A program made the translations under genes and the position numbers. A model generated the notes under the pieces. The model did no database searches. It was not told where the DNA came from and worked only from the letters and a program-made list of their open reading frames with translations. This document shows positions 30,105-39,070 of a stretch of 56,180 nt of DNA, one piece after another. Each line of letters starts with the position of its first letter. The stretch's first letter is position 1. This DNA is from Stentor roeselii (lineage: Eukaryota > Ciliophora > Heterotrichea > Heterotrichida > Stentoridae), in contig RSEH01000290.1 in assembly GCA_006503475.1 (NCBI GenBank), positions 1 to 56,180 on the forward strand, read 5' to 3'.

Positions 30105-30494
30105 TTATAGCTCACCTGTTATGAGACTGGAAAGTCCTCCGGTTATTGAGAAGAAGAAATCGCTGAGGAAAGTTAGGATCAGGCTTAATCCGAAGCGCTT
30201 GAATACCAGCCAGGCGCAGGTGGCGAGGTAAAAGTAAAAACAAGCGTAGAAAATCAGGTCTTGGTACTCCAAACGGGTTTTTAGTTCTCGTAGGAATGAA
30301 CGTGACTTGATTACTTGGCTCCCGAAGTTTGAGTAGGCTGTGTCTATTTTTCGGATAGTTTTACTTGTTGAGTCTGGTTAGAGCATACCGAGAGAAACGG
30401 ATATTGTCTTCATACTTGTGAACTCTTCGTGGAGGATCTTGTGAGTTTCCATCAGTTTACTGATACCTGCCTTGTTGATGTCTGATTTGTCCAT
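30105..30494 (-). CDS. Sec20/BNIP1-type SNARE, one 15-nt intron
   Basis: Removing the 15-nt intron at 30374-30388 gives a 124-aa protein from the ATG at 30492-30494 to a TAA at 30105. The central part (SVSLDSTSKTIRKIDTAYSN, then FGSQVIKSRSFLRELKTR) matches the Sec20 SNARE motif. It is followed by two hydrophobic stretches, LIFYACFYFYLATCAWLVF and a second near the C-terminus. Sec20 is the Qb SNARE of retrograde Golgi-to-ER transport. The protein is short: the usual long N-terminal domain is missing. The gene escapes simple ORF finding because of the intron. Confidence 0.8.
30374..30388 (-). other. 15-nt intron in the Sec20-like gene
   Basis: On the minus strand it reads GTATGCTCTAACCAG, with GT...AG ends and a good CTAAC branch site. 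It splits the Asp codon in VSLDSTSK (phase 1) and removes an in-frame TAA. Confidence 0.92.
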
Positions 30495-30738
30495 TATATT
30501 ATAAACAGGATTATTGAAAGGATCATTAAAGATTTAAAATTTGTTTTTGTATTGTAGAATGACCTGAAAATCGTTATTTTAATTATCTGATACTATTAAA
30601 AACTTCTCAACATCAAGATAAACTTTGACTCAATATTTCGATTCTCCTAATCCCATTATTAATCCATTTTATTACAATAACAAGACAATCACGCTTTTTT
30701 CTCAAAAGAAGTTAAAAAACTGACTTTTAAGATTCTAA

Positions 30739-31131
30739 TTAAACACTTTCATTAATACTTTGACTGCGACTTCTTACCAGCAAAGCAGTTTCAATAATGC
30801 TAAACTTTCTCGGTCTATTGGTAGTTCTGACAAGGTTTTCATAGTCTTTCTGCAAGTTTTCAAGCTTGTTTTTCAGTTTTTCTATTTCTTTAGACTGCAA
30901 AAAGCAATGTTTTTTAAGTACAGAGATGAGGTAATTATCTTCTTCCTTCTCCAAGATGAGTTCTCTGATTGCATTAGAACTCTCAAGAACGCTTGGAGAT
31001 AATGAAATAGGAGGTGGAATGTCACTCGCATCCATCGGCCGCATCTCTGGACTTGAGTCGAAGGGTCGCTTTGATTTCTCTAGAAAAGATGCATGGGAAT
31101 ATGCTCTTTCCTTTGGTCTTGGAATCTCCAT
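30739..31131 (-). CDS. Hypothetical protein with short coiled coil, 130 aa
   Basis: Not recognised. It has a Pro/Ser-rich N-terminal half, a coiled-coil helix at residues ~55-105 (KKHCFLQSKEIEKLKNKLEN) and a Ser/Arg-rich tail (LLVRSRSQSINESV). The ATG is in ACTAATGG. Composition and length support a real gene. Confidence 0.55.
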   Translation of the reverse strand: MEIPRPKERAYSHASFLEKSKRPFDSSPEMRPMDASDIPPPISLSPSVLESSNAIRELILEKEEDNYLISVLKKHCFLQSKEIEKLKNKLENLQKDYENLVRTTNRPRKFSIIETALLVRSRSQSINESV

Positions 31132-31872
31132 TAGTAAATAATTTCGGGATTTGAAGGATTTTTGATTAAGTGAGAAGAGTTTTAAGAAGGATTTTATTAT
31201 TTTAGAGATTAAGATGTTGGAGGTTGGGATTTGGTAGGATTTTTTTTTTTTTGAGATGGTGGAAGTGGAATGGAATGTGATAACTGGTTAAAGAAAGTAG
31301 ATAATAGAAGGGAAGGTAGGAAATGATTATAAAATTTTAAGTTTATTGATAGTTAAGGGATAATTTATTTTGGTATAATTCATTATATTTGATATAGAGA
31401 TTTTATATTAGTGTTCAAGAACATCAAACAACAGAGAAATTTCGTAAATAATTCAATAATTATAGAGGATGATCATAATCTTTTCAAAATCTCATCTAAA
31501 TCTAACTCAGAAAGTTTTTATTATAAACAATTAATTTTCCATACTTAAAAATGCAATCTGATCTGAGACAATATACTCAAAGTAAGCAAAGGTATAAAAG
31601 AAGCCTAAATTGCCCCAAAAGAAAAAAAGATGCTCTTTAAAAGTAAGAAAACATGCAAACTTTATCACACTTATAACAAAAAGCAGGATTATCTAAAATT
31701 TTAAAAGATGTGTAATATAATGGAAGAAACGTCAATATTTTTATTTTCCTGGTAACAATTGTAATTGTCCAAGGTTTAAAATCTTATATGAGATTAAAAC
31801 CATTATACATGCTTATAAGTAACCAAAAATTTACTATATTTAATTATCTTTTGAAAAACAAAATGCTATGAG
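31132..31872. other. AT-rich spacer
   Basis: No open frame of note. A poly-pyrimidine/purine tract lies near 31230-31250. I see no RNA gene. Confidence 0.5.
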
Positions 31873-32178
31873 ATGGATTATGCAAAGGGCTACAAAGTTC
31901 TACCAGATGACTTGAATTTGTTCAAACTCTGGCTACTTGCTACCGAGTTAGATAGACAGAGATCTGGGCAGTTCAATTAGATATGTACTGGTTTTACACG
32001 TCATTATTCCTTTCTTGCCTTTTGGTGTCTAACTTTAAACTTCATTACAGAGGTTTTCAGTCTTAATAACACGCTTATTATCGGCTCTTCTATTGTCGCT
32101 CTTTGTTGTCTTGCTTATTTGATAGGTAACAATTTTACATCATCGCTGTTTATATTTGCATCGTTGCTGCTGGCTTGA
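31873..32178 (+). pseudogene. Possible remnant of a multi-pass membrane protein
   Basis: A frame of 102 codons from ATG 31873 to TGA 32176-32178, broken by one TAG at 31978-31980. After the break it reads two strongly hydrophobic stretches (e.g. NTLIIGSSIVALCCLAYLIG, then SSLFIFASLLLA) spaced like adjacent transmembrane helices of RND/Patched-type transporters. No 15- or 16-nt GT...AG intron would remove the TAG. Composition is less AT-rich than the flanks. Assignment to a family is a guess. Confidence 0.3.
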
Positions 32179-32190
32179 GTGTGCTTAAGC

Positions 32191-32481
32191 TCGTCATTGT
32201 GAATATATTGGTGTTATGTGAATGACTTGAAATTTATTATTATGGGGTTTTGAGTCCTTCTTATTCTTTTCTAGTCTTTGTATTGTATTGTCTCTGGATT
32301 CACTTTGAATAGCTTTGCCTGAAAATGGGAAAAGACAATCATGGATTATGTGGATGATCATTTCTTTGATTAGTTTTTTGTCTTTTTTGCTTCTTGTGGA
32401 TTTGAGAAAATTGATTGATGTCAGAAGAGATAATGAAGAATAATCTTTATTTTTTAGTCCTGATGAATGATTTAGTAATTT
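32191..32481 (-). CDS. Doubtful small hypothetical ORF
   Basis: A minus-strand frame of up to ~97 codons (MSKLLNHSSGLKNKDYSSLS...). It is basic, with no recognisable domain and no close start-context match. It lies between a gene remnant and AT-rich spacer and could itself be a relic. Coordinates are approximate to a few bases. Confidence 0.2.
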
Positions 32482-32490
32482 AGACATCAA

Positions 32491-32935
32491 GATTTTTTTG
32501 ATTGAAAGTTATTCTTATGGCCACTTTAAATAACTTTCGGAATAAATAATCATTACTTAGATTATTCGTATTTTCTTTAGATATTTCAGAACTATAACGT
32601 TTCATAGATTATTTATACAAGTATTCACTTTTTCAATAAAATAAAAACTAACAAATCAATATTTCATTACAATAAAAACTAGGTTTTAAAATATTTATTC
32701 TGTATTAAAAAAATAGTTCCTACTTTCAAAGATATGAGTCACTCTTATAATTTGTATGAATATTTATTCCTTGACACTTAATTTCTTTCTTTATATTAAA
32801 TGGCTATTGATCCCAAATATAATTTCAGACTACTGAGCCTGCTACAAAATTTTCACTTTCTCAGAATTTTAAGAACCATCAACTAATTGAAACATAAGCA
32901 ATCATCCTACAAACTAATAAAACTAACTATCTGGC
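32491..32935. other. AT-rich spacer
   Basis: Nothing recognisable between the doubtful ORF and the 3' end of the tyrosinase gene. Confidence 0.5.
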
Positions 32936-34270
32936 TTAATATTCTAATTGCAACGATGTTCCAAAGACACGGTGTATTGTTCTCAGTCCAACTTCCAAGT
33001 CTTCAGTGAACTCCAAGACATTTTTCTCCCTCATCAAAATCCTGACTTTAAACTGAATTCTTTCCTCTTCACTCTGAGGAATATCTTTCAAACGGAAAGA
33101 AACTTCCGTGTACGGGTTCAAATCGCAGTTTTCACATCCTTCTGCAAACCTAAAAACACTTTTAACCCCAAGTGGAACCTCACCAGACGGTACCCTAGCA
33201 GTGGCTTCAATCAGAAAAGAACCTCCAAAATCAGCGAATTTAATAGCACTAATAAGAAGAGATTTCTTAGACCCTTCCGATTTATGAACCTTTGCTCTTC
33301 CAAGACTTCTAAACAACGAGCTTCGATTAGCTCTTGTATCTTGTCCTAGAATTTTTAAATCAAAAGGAGGATAAGTATATCCGAAATTCTCAATATTTGC
33401 AAATTCTTCAATAGTAAAATACTTTCCAGTTGAAGAGTTTACAAAAGGAACAAGTTGCAAATGGTTCCTTGAAAAGTTGATACTTTTTGTTTGGTTGTTG
33501 ATTACCTGCCAGTGCCAGTACATGTAGTCGATGAAGCAGTGATGAAACCAGAAGATAGGATCAAAAGCAGAAGAAGGGACCTGGCCCATCCACCCTCCGA
33601 TATAACCATGAACAGCACCGTGAGGGCTGTCGAGGCCTGACCTACCAGCGAAGCTTTCAAAGCTCGTTAATTTAAAAACAGCCTTCATGTCACTAACAAA
33701 ATTACCTGAAAGGTAATCAACAAGTTCATCTGATTTTCTGTAAGTATTCTTGGTATCAATTAGATCCATTTTCCATAGAGTGTCGATTTCTTCTGGGGAT
33801 TCAAAGTAAAATAGAGGGTTTTCTATAAGTTCATTATTAACCTTTTTGAATTTCGGATTGGAGAATAATGAAGGGTATCCTGACTTCCGGCTGCTCTCGC
33901 TTAACTCGTTCCAATATGGCAGCATCACTGTCGGGTCATGGGATTTCAAAGCTTTTTCGAAGAGGTAAATGTAGGCGCGGTGCCAACCTGGAAATTCTGG
34001 CGAGCCGTGAGGACAGAAAGGCTTATTACGGTACCTAAATGGAACATCTGATCTTTGGGCTCTGAATACTTTTGATGATGAAAAACCGTGGTAAGAGGCT
34101 AGGTAGAAGTAAGAAAGGTCTGCTAAGTCTGATGGAGTTTTTTGGATTCTAGTGAAAGCGTTTATTAAACGCTCTAGACGGGTTATTTGCCGAGATTCGA
34201 CTACCTCTTTTTTGAGTTCTTCTTCGTGCTCTGCGATCAGGGTCTCTATATCAGGACGTTCGATGGCCAT
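32936..34270 (-). CDS. Tyrosinase / polyphenol oxidase-like copper protein, complete
   Basis: 444 aa. CuA histidines are H61 (YHGFSS), H88 (CPHGSPEF) and H97 (PGWHRAY). CuB histidines are H217 and H221 (HGAVH) and H244 (WFHH). All six ligands of a type-3 copper centre are present. Residues ~300-444 form a beta-rich C-terminal domain like that of polyphenol oxidases (FGGSFLIEATARVPSGEV). No signal peptide is visible. The enzyme would oxidise phenols with O2; a role in pigment chemistry is possible in a pigmented heterotrich but is only inference. The start context TATAATAATGG matches the paralogue at 767. Damaged relatives lie immediately upstream. Confidence 0.9.
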   Translation of the reverse strand: MAIERPDIETLIAEHEEELKKEVVESRQITRLERLINAFTRIQKTPSDLADLSYFYLASYHGFSSSKVFRAQRSDVPFRYRNKPFCPHGSPEFPGWHRAYIYLFEKALKSHDPTVMLPYWNELSESSRKSGYPSLFSNPKFKKVNNELIENPLFYFESPEEIDTLWKMDLIDTKNTYRKSDELVDYLSGNFVSDMKAVFKLTSFESFAGRSGLDSPHGAVHGYIGGWMGQVPSSAFDPIFWFHHCFIDYMYWHWQVINNQTKSINFSRNHLQLVPFVNSSTGKYFTIEEFANIENFGYTYPPFDLKILGQDTRANRSSLFRSLGRAKVHKSEGSKKSLLISAIKFADFGGSFLIEATARVPSGEVPLGVKSVFRFAEGCENCDLNPYTEVSFRLKDIPQSEEERIQFKVRILMREKNVLEFTEDLEVGLRTIHRVFGTSLQLEY

Positions 34271-34349
34271 TATTATATGGTGATTAGTGGGTTCTAGAAT
34301 GCCAATGAAATGGCTGACTTACTTTTAGTTATGTTTTGATTATTTTGGA

Positions 34350-34550
34350 TAGTTTGGATGATGAATAGCTGTGGATTGAGGATAGGTTGAAGTAAAAAGT
34401 GCTTCCTAAGTCTGATAGAATTTATCGGACTTTACGGAAACCGGTTAATAAAGGCTCTTGACGGGTTTTTTGTAGGGTTTCGATTGTATTTTCGAGTTCT
34501 TTGGGGTACTTTGTGATCAGAGCCTATATATCAGGACGGTCAGTGGCCAT
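34350..34550 (-). pseudogene. Relic of a tyrosinase 5' end (copy B)
   Basis: The counterpart of 850-1046. It starts with ATGGCCACTGAC at 34550 and drifts from the tyrosinase N-terminal coding sequence, with indels and stops (for example the TAA and TCA changes around 34430-34460). Not functional. Confidence 0.75.
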
Positions 34551-35114
34551 TATTATTCGATGGAATGCTGATGAAATGGCTGACTTACTTTAGTAATGCT
34601 TTGGTTAATTTGGATAGTTTATTTAGGCGACTGGTTATTAGTTCTTTGATTTTTGGATAGTCATCTAATAGCAAGGACTTTCATTAGGATTTATATAATT
34701 TAAGCTTATCTAATTATTTTTAAACAAGATGATTAAATGGGAATATGGAAGAACTAAAGTCTTATACCTTCATTATTAAGGTCAATAATTTTTGTTGTTC
34801 GTGGGCTGAATCAGTATGGCTGTTAAGAAGTGATGTTACTTTAATAGATTCTACCTTGAATAAATAAATTTGGATGGAAAAAGAAAATCCTTTGCAACCT
34901 ATGGTCAACTCCATGCCTTTAAATGTACTTAAATTTGTTCCTAAGGTTTAGTTTGCAAATTTACTATCAATCTATGAATTTAGAGTTTTTTATTAAAATC
35001 AAGATGATTTAATGAATTTTTATTTGTTTATAGTATCCATTTCTGGCATAAGCTATTGAATATATAAAGACCCAAAAATTCAATTACTTTTCACTTGAAC
35101 TATCTTCTTCAATA
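34551..35114. other. Non-coding spacer shared by both duplication arms
   Basis: AT-rich. It matches 1047-1640 in the other arm (for example the shared stretch around a GGCTGAATCAGTATGGCT-like sequence). No gene seen. Confidence 0.55.
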
Positions 35115-35870
35115 AAATAACTTCAGACCAGAACCCATAATTCGATGAATAACTCTTGATTCAGGTTCCATATTTTCACTAAACACTTCTTCCACTACTC
35201 ACCATAAAAGTAGCCTTAAACCTAATCCTTAACTCTTCACTCTAAAGGAACATCCTTAAGCCAAAAAGAGACCTTGACATCACAATTCACACATTCTTAG
35301 CTAAACCTAAAGACACTCTTAGTCCCACTAGGAATATTTTCAAAGCAACACCCGAATTGACTTCATCTCGAAAAGACCCTCCAAAGTCAGCGAACCTGAT
35401 GCCACTGATGAAAGAATTTTTTAGACCTTCAGTTTTTTCCACTTTCGACCTTCCCGTGTTATTGAAAAAATTAGATAGACTATTTTTTGAGTCTTGTCCC
35501 AAGGCTTGTAAATCGATTGGCGCATAAGTAAATCAGAACTGATCTAGTCCTGAGATGTATTTGATGGTTTAATATGAAGTTGATGATGGCTTTTGGAAGG
35601 GAACTAGCTGAAGATGAATTCTTGAGTATTTGATTAAAGATGTTTGATTGTTCAACTTTTGACACTAACAAAAGAGTTTTCGATAAACAGTGATGAAACT
35701 AGAATATTGGGTCGAAGGCTTAAAGCTTCATTGATCCCATCCAGCCTGTGATGTATCAGTTGATATAGTTATGGGGGTTTTAAAATGAGAGGGGACTTGT
35801 ATTGCTGTTATATGAGAAGAGTTCATAGGTTGTTTGTTTAAAAGTACTTTTTACGTCACTCAAATACTTT
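35115..35870 (-). pseudogene. Relic of a tyrosinase 3' part (copy B)
   Basis: The counterpart of 1640-2395. It keeps a readable segment of the C-terminal domain (KNSFISGIRFADFGGSFRDE, compare SAIKFADFGGSFLIEA in the intact gene) and traces of the CuB region, but the frame is broken in several places and no start remains. Confidence 0.75.
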
Positions 35871-35901
35871 AATATTATACTACATAAAAATATCATTTAA
35901 A

Positions 35902-36924
35902 CTAATGCCCAGAAATTTCTTCAGAGCAGAAACTAATAGAACTGGGGCAAAAACTATCACTTTCTTTATACCCTTCAAAATAATTATGACTTTCATGGAA
36001 CTTCACTCTATAATTCAAATCAATTTCTCTCTTATCAACAACAATTCCATACTCCTTAAGTAAATTTTCATAATACTGAACCAATGACTTCTTTTCAAGC
36101 ATCATAAGAACCTCTTCATAATTAAAGCAAGGGTCCAAGCAAACAACTTCAATCAAGTAAAAGAAAATTCCATCAAAATCATCATTTTCTTTGCTCTTCG
36201 AACTGCAACAAGCGCAGATAAGAATAGCATTCTCTTGGAATAAATTAAGTTGTCCAAAATCAGCTTTTAATTCCTCAAAAAGATATTTAACCATTGGCAG
36301 ATTTCCACTTCTAACAGCGATCAAAGCACAGTTTTCCCCAGTTTCTTCATTAATTTCTTTAAAATCCAAACTAAAGTGAGGATATTTCATGTTAAAGGCA
36401 ACTAAATGACTGAAAACTGGAAGATTTCCTTTAAAACAAGCGACTTGAATAGGTGTGAACGATGTTTTGTTGTGTTTGACTTTCTCATTACCTTCAGTTT
36501 GATCAGCTTCGAAGGTCGTTTCAGGAACGAAGGATTCTTTCATGATGTGCTGATAGTAAAAAGGAAGGTAAAACTTCAAAAGACTGAAATAATTTTTATC
36601 ACATAAGATGCTTAAAGGGTTTAAATTTAACTCATCAAAAATCTTTTGCATGTCTGAAAAGGAAGCTTTGCATTCTTTTATCAGAATTTTAACACATTTC
36701 AAGGAACCTGAAAGGAAAGCATAGGTTACAATACTAATGCTTTGAGACCTTATTGTGATTAATTTCAATTTAACCAATTCTGTCAATGATTGTTTTCGGA
36801 TTTTCGATAGATTTGAAAGGTTTTGCTTTAATTTTGTGGCCGATTCTGCTTTGATTGATTGAATTAGCTCTTGTAATACCAACTGCTCGTTTGAATGACT
36901 ATTACTGCATGCATGGCAACCCAT
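35902..36924 (-). CDS. Ankyrin-repeat protein with acylation signal
   Basis: 340 aa from the ATG at 36922-36924, in a TGATAATAATGGG context. An in-frame GTG lies 15 nt upstream but there is no earlier ATG. The N-terminus MGCHACSN suggests myristoylation and palmitoylation. Ankyrin-like units are visible: SLKCVKILIKECKASF (~75-90), TPIQVACFKGNLPVFSHLV (~155-175), NCALIAVRSGNLPMVKYLFE (~190-215) and ENAILICACC (~225). Function unknown; such proteins are usually adaptors. It is the intact partner of the dead copy at 2396-2845. Confidence 0.75.
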   Translation of the reverse strand: MGCHACSNSHSNEQLVLQELIQSIKAESATKLKQNLSNLSKIRKQSLTELVKLKLITIRSQSISIVTYAFLSGSLKCVKILIKECKASFSDMQKIFDELNLNPLSILCDKNYFSLLKFYLPFYYQHIMKESFVPETTFEADQTEGNEKVKHNKTSFTPIQVACFKGNLPVFSHLVAFNMKYPHFSLDFKEINEETGENCALIAVRSGNLPMVKYLFEELKADFGQLNLFQENAILICACCSSKSKENDDFDGIFFYLIEVVCLDPCFNYEEVLMMLEKKSLVQYYENLLKEYGIVVDKREIDLNYRVKFHESHNYFEGYKESDSFCPSSISFCSEEISGH

Positions 36925-37001
36925 TATTATCACTAACACCCTGCAATACCCATAAAATTACCTAATTCCAAATCTCCAATTAATCTTAATCCTTAAATCA
37001 A

Positions 37002-37784
37002 TCAAATCTTAAACCACTTTCCTTCATTTTCAGCAAGAACTCCAGCTTGCCTCAAATGATTCAAATACAAATTCGTGTTTCCAAGGGCAGGAGTTACAAG
37101 TCTCTGATCAATTTCCCCATAAACCCTTTTCATGATCTCAATAGCAGTCATACGACAATCCAAAACTTGTAAAATCTGATTTTCCCTGTCTTTTCGATGC
37201 ATTAAATCAGCTTGAATCTTCCCAGCAGGTACCTTCGGCTGTCCATGAGGTGTATAAAGCACTTCCGGTTGAAACCCTTTCAATTTTTCCATGCTTTTCA
37301 AGTACTCAGAGTAGTTACTAAGCAGAGTAGATCCAGTGCCAAGTACAATATCTCCAGTGAAAATCGCTTTTTCCTGTGGAAACCAGAAACTGATATGATC
37401 ATCGCAATGTCCAGGAGTTTGAATGACTTGCAAGTAAAAATTTTCGAATTCGATGACGTCACCTTCTTGGATATGCTGGTATTCAGGACCGTCAGTACTT
37501 GTTTTGTATTTAAAGACAGGCACTGAACCGAACCTTCTCAAAACATCAGCGATGCCTCCTGTGTGGTCTCGGTGATGATGAGTGATCAACACACATTGAA
37601 GCTCTTCTGCTACTTGAGCCAAGTCCTCAATGTACCCTTCGATGCCTTCTCCAGTATCAATCAAAATCTTTTTCCTTCCTTCGCCTATCACATAGGTGTT
37701 CGTTCCATTCAAGGTGTACCTGAATGCATCTTACGGCGAAGGGTTTCTTCCAAGAACTGTTGTCACATATTGAGAAAGCTTCAT
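37002..37784 (-). CDS. Metallo-beta-lactamase fold hydrolase, LACTB2-like, one 15-nt intron
   Basis: With the 15-nt intron at 37720-37734 removed, the ATG at 37782-37784 opens a 255-aa protein, MKLSQYVTTVLGRNPSPYTL continuing NGTNTYVIG. The start matches LACTB2 proteins, which open with ...VLG-x-NPGPMTLQGTNTY. Metal motifs are complete: THHHRDHTGG, TPGHCDDH, FTGDIVLG and TPHG. The C-terminal winged-helix-like part fits LACTB2, a (mitochondrial in animals) single-strand RNA endonuclease. Its ATG is 8 nt from the stop of the upstream Cys-rich gene. Confidence 0.88.
37720..37734 (-). other. 15-nt intron in the LACTB2-like gene
   Basis: On the minus strand it reads GTAAGATGCATTCAG. It removes an in-frame TAA and restores the conserved start NPSPYTLNGTNTY. 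It has GTAAG, terminal CAG and an A at position 10. Confidence 0.93.
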
Positions 37785-37792
37785 ATTCTATT

Positions 37793-38836
37793 CTAAATCA
37801 TTAGGTAAAAAGTCAGCATCAGTGACAGTTGCTTGGAAAATCCGACAACTTGGTAAAAAATCGACTTCACACAACTTGGAGACTTGTAAAGCTGAGGAAA
37901 GTTGTAATAGTCGTAGTAAGATTTCAACATTTTAACGTAAAAGTAACTTTGGACACTGATGTCGAAACAAGCTAGTTCAAACCTTCTTTCTGTGTTACAA
38001 AGATTTAAGTATCCTAGACTGATAAATCTTTTCCACCATTTCCGGAACTCGACGGCGACTGAGTCGCCGTCATGAGGAAAGCAGTACAATTTCCCTTCTT
38101 CATTCATTCCACAGTCACATGAAGAGGTTTTAGTGTATTTGTTCTCGTTGTGGTATGTTTGGCCTATGCATTGGGAAGAATTGGAACATATCGGGTTAGT
38201 TGATATTGACTTGAAGGCAGGAATGCATGTACCTTGTTTGGACTTTGAGTCGTAGTGACAGGAAGACTCGGAACAAAATAAAGAAGACATGTCTCCGTTG
38301 TTGCAGTCGGAGACTGAGGAACCTGATGGGAGAGAGTAGTAGGCTGTGCACTTCTGGTTGTTGCAACCTAAGGATGGAATGCAATCGTAGTCGGATTCGC
38401 AGGGTGATCCTGAGTGTAATAAGGTTGTGCATTTACCTGATTTGCATCTTAGACCTGGGTTGCACTCTAAGTTACTTTCACAATTTTCATTCAAGATAAG
38501 CCCAAAGCAAATTGATCCTAAACAGTACCCAAATTCACATTCAGAATTATCCGAGCAAGGTTCTCCAGGATAAGATCTTCTTAAAGATTCTTGCGTAATT
38601 GAAGAGCAAGAAGAATTCACTTGCATATTAGAAGTATCACAGAAGGGTCTTACCAAAGGACAAGTCGACAAGACATAAGTTTTATTTGAAGTGAAAGGCT
38701 GTAAACAATACTCTTCATAACTCCTGCATTGATACTTCCAGCAGTTCTGAGCCTGAACTGCTTCAACTTTTCTCCTCAATGTGAAAGATCCAATCACAAA
38801 TCCAAGAAGTACCAAAAAAACCTGCAAATTTTTCAT
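37793..38836 (-). CDS. Secreted cysteine-rich protein
   Basis: 347 aa. It opens with a signal peptide (MKNLQVFLVLLGFVIGSFTL) followed by a Cys-rich region with Dickkopf/EB-like spacing: SNLECNPGLRCKSGKCT, ESDYDCIPSLGCNNQKCT and DNSECEFGYCLGSICFG are three related modules at residues ~95-165. A Ser/Cys stretch and a less Cys-rich C-terminal third follow. Such proteins are common as ciliate secreted or surface proteins; function unknown. Neighbouring genes are 8 and 31 nt away. Confidence 0.75.
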   Translation of the reverse strand: MKNLQVFLVLLGFVIGSFTLRRKVEAVQAQNCWKYQCRSYEEYCLQPFTSNKTYVLSTCPLVRPFCDTSNMQVNSSCSSITQESLRRSYPGEPCSDNSECEFGYCLGSICFGLILNENCESNLECNPGLRCKSGKCTTLLHSGSPCESDYDCIPSLGCNNQKCTAYYSLPSGSSVSDCNNGDMSSLFCSESSCHYDSKSKQGTCIPAFKSISTNPICSNSSQCIGQTYHNENKYTKTSSCDCGMNEEGKLYCFPHDGDSVAVEFRKWWKRFISLGYLNLCNTERRFELACFDISVQSYFYVKMLKSYYDYYNFPQLYKSPSCVKSIFYQVVGFSKQLSLMLTFYLMI

Positions 38837-38867
38837 GTTTATAAACCTCTACCTTTATAAATAACTC

Positions 38868-39056
38868 TTAAAACCCATTTTCCAGTTGTTTTTTTGTTCC
38901 ACTTTTCCATAAAATCTCGAAATTCATCTGAGGAACTCGCGGTTCTTCTCTCGGAGGACTGAGCTCAAAGCCCTTCTTTTCTTCTACATACTCCGAGTAC
39001 CTGAGCATATCATTCACAGTCATGATCGTGACTTTATTTTGCCTTGAAGATCTCAT
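38868..39056 (-). CDS. Small hypothetical protein, 62 aa
   Basis: It fills exactly the space between the kinesin stop (14 nt away) and the secreted-protein start (31 nt away), on the same strand. Its ATG has a TTATAAAGATATG context. Not recognised; basic start, then acidic/proline stretch (FELSPPREEPRVPQMNFEIL). Size and position favour a real small gene over chance. Confidence 0.5.
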   Translation of the reverse strand: MRSSRQNKVTIMTVNDMLRYSEYVEEKKGFELSPPREEPRVPQMNFEILWKSGTKKQLENGF

Positions 39057-39070
39057 ATCTTTATAAATAT

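Larger units (their letters stand above)
33504..36360. repeat. Segmental duplication, arm B
   Basis: Direct partner of 1-2845, collinear over tyrosinase, 5' relic, spacer, 3' relic and ankyrin gene. The relics are present in both arms, so they existed before the block was copied. Homology to arm A stops inside the ankyrin gene, near 36360. Confidence 0.85.

Noticed and set aside
35480-35671. 63-codon minus-strand frame
   Set aside because: Part of the tyrosinase 3' relic; the counterpart in the other arm reads differently and both are broken relative to the intact gene.
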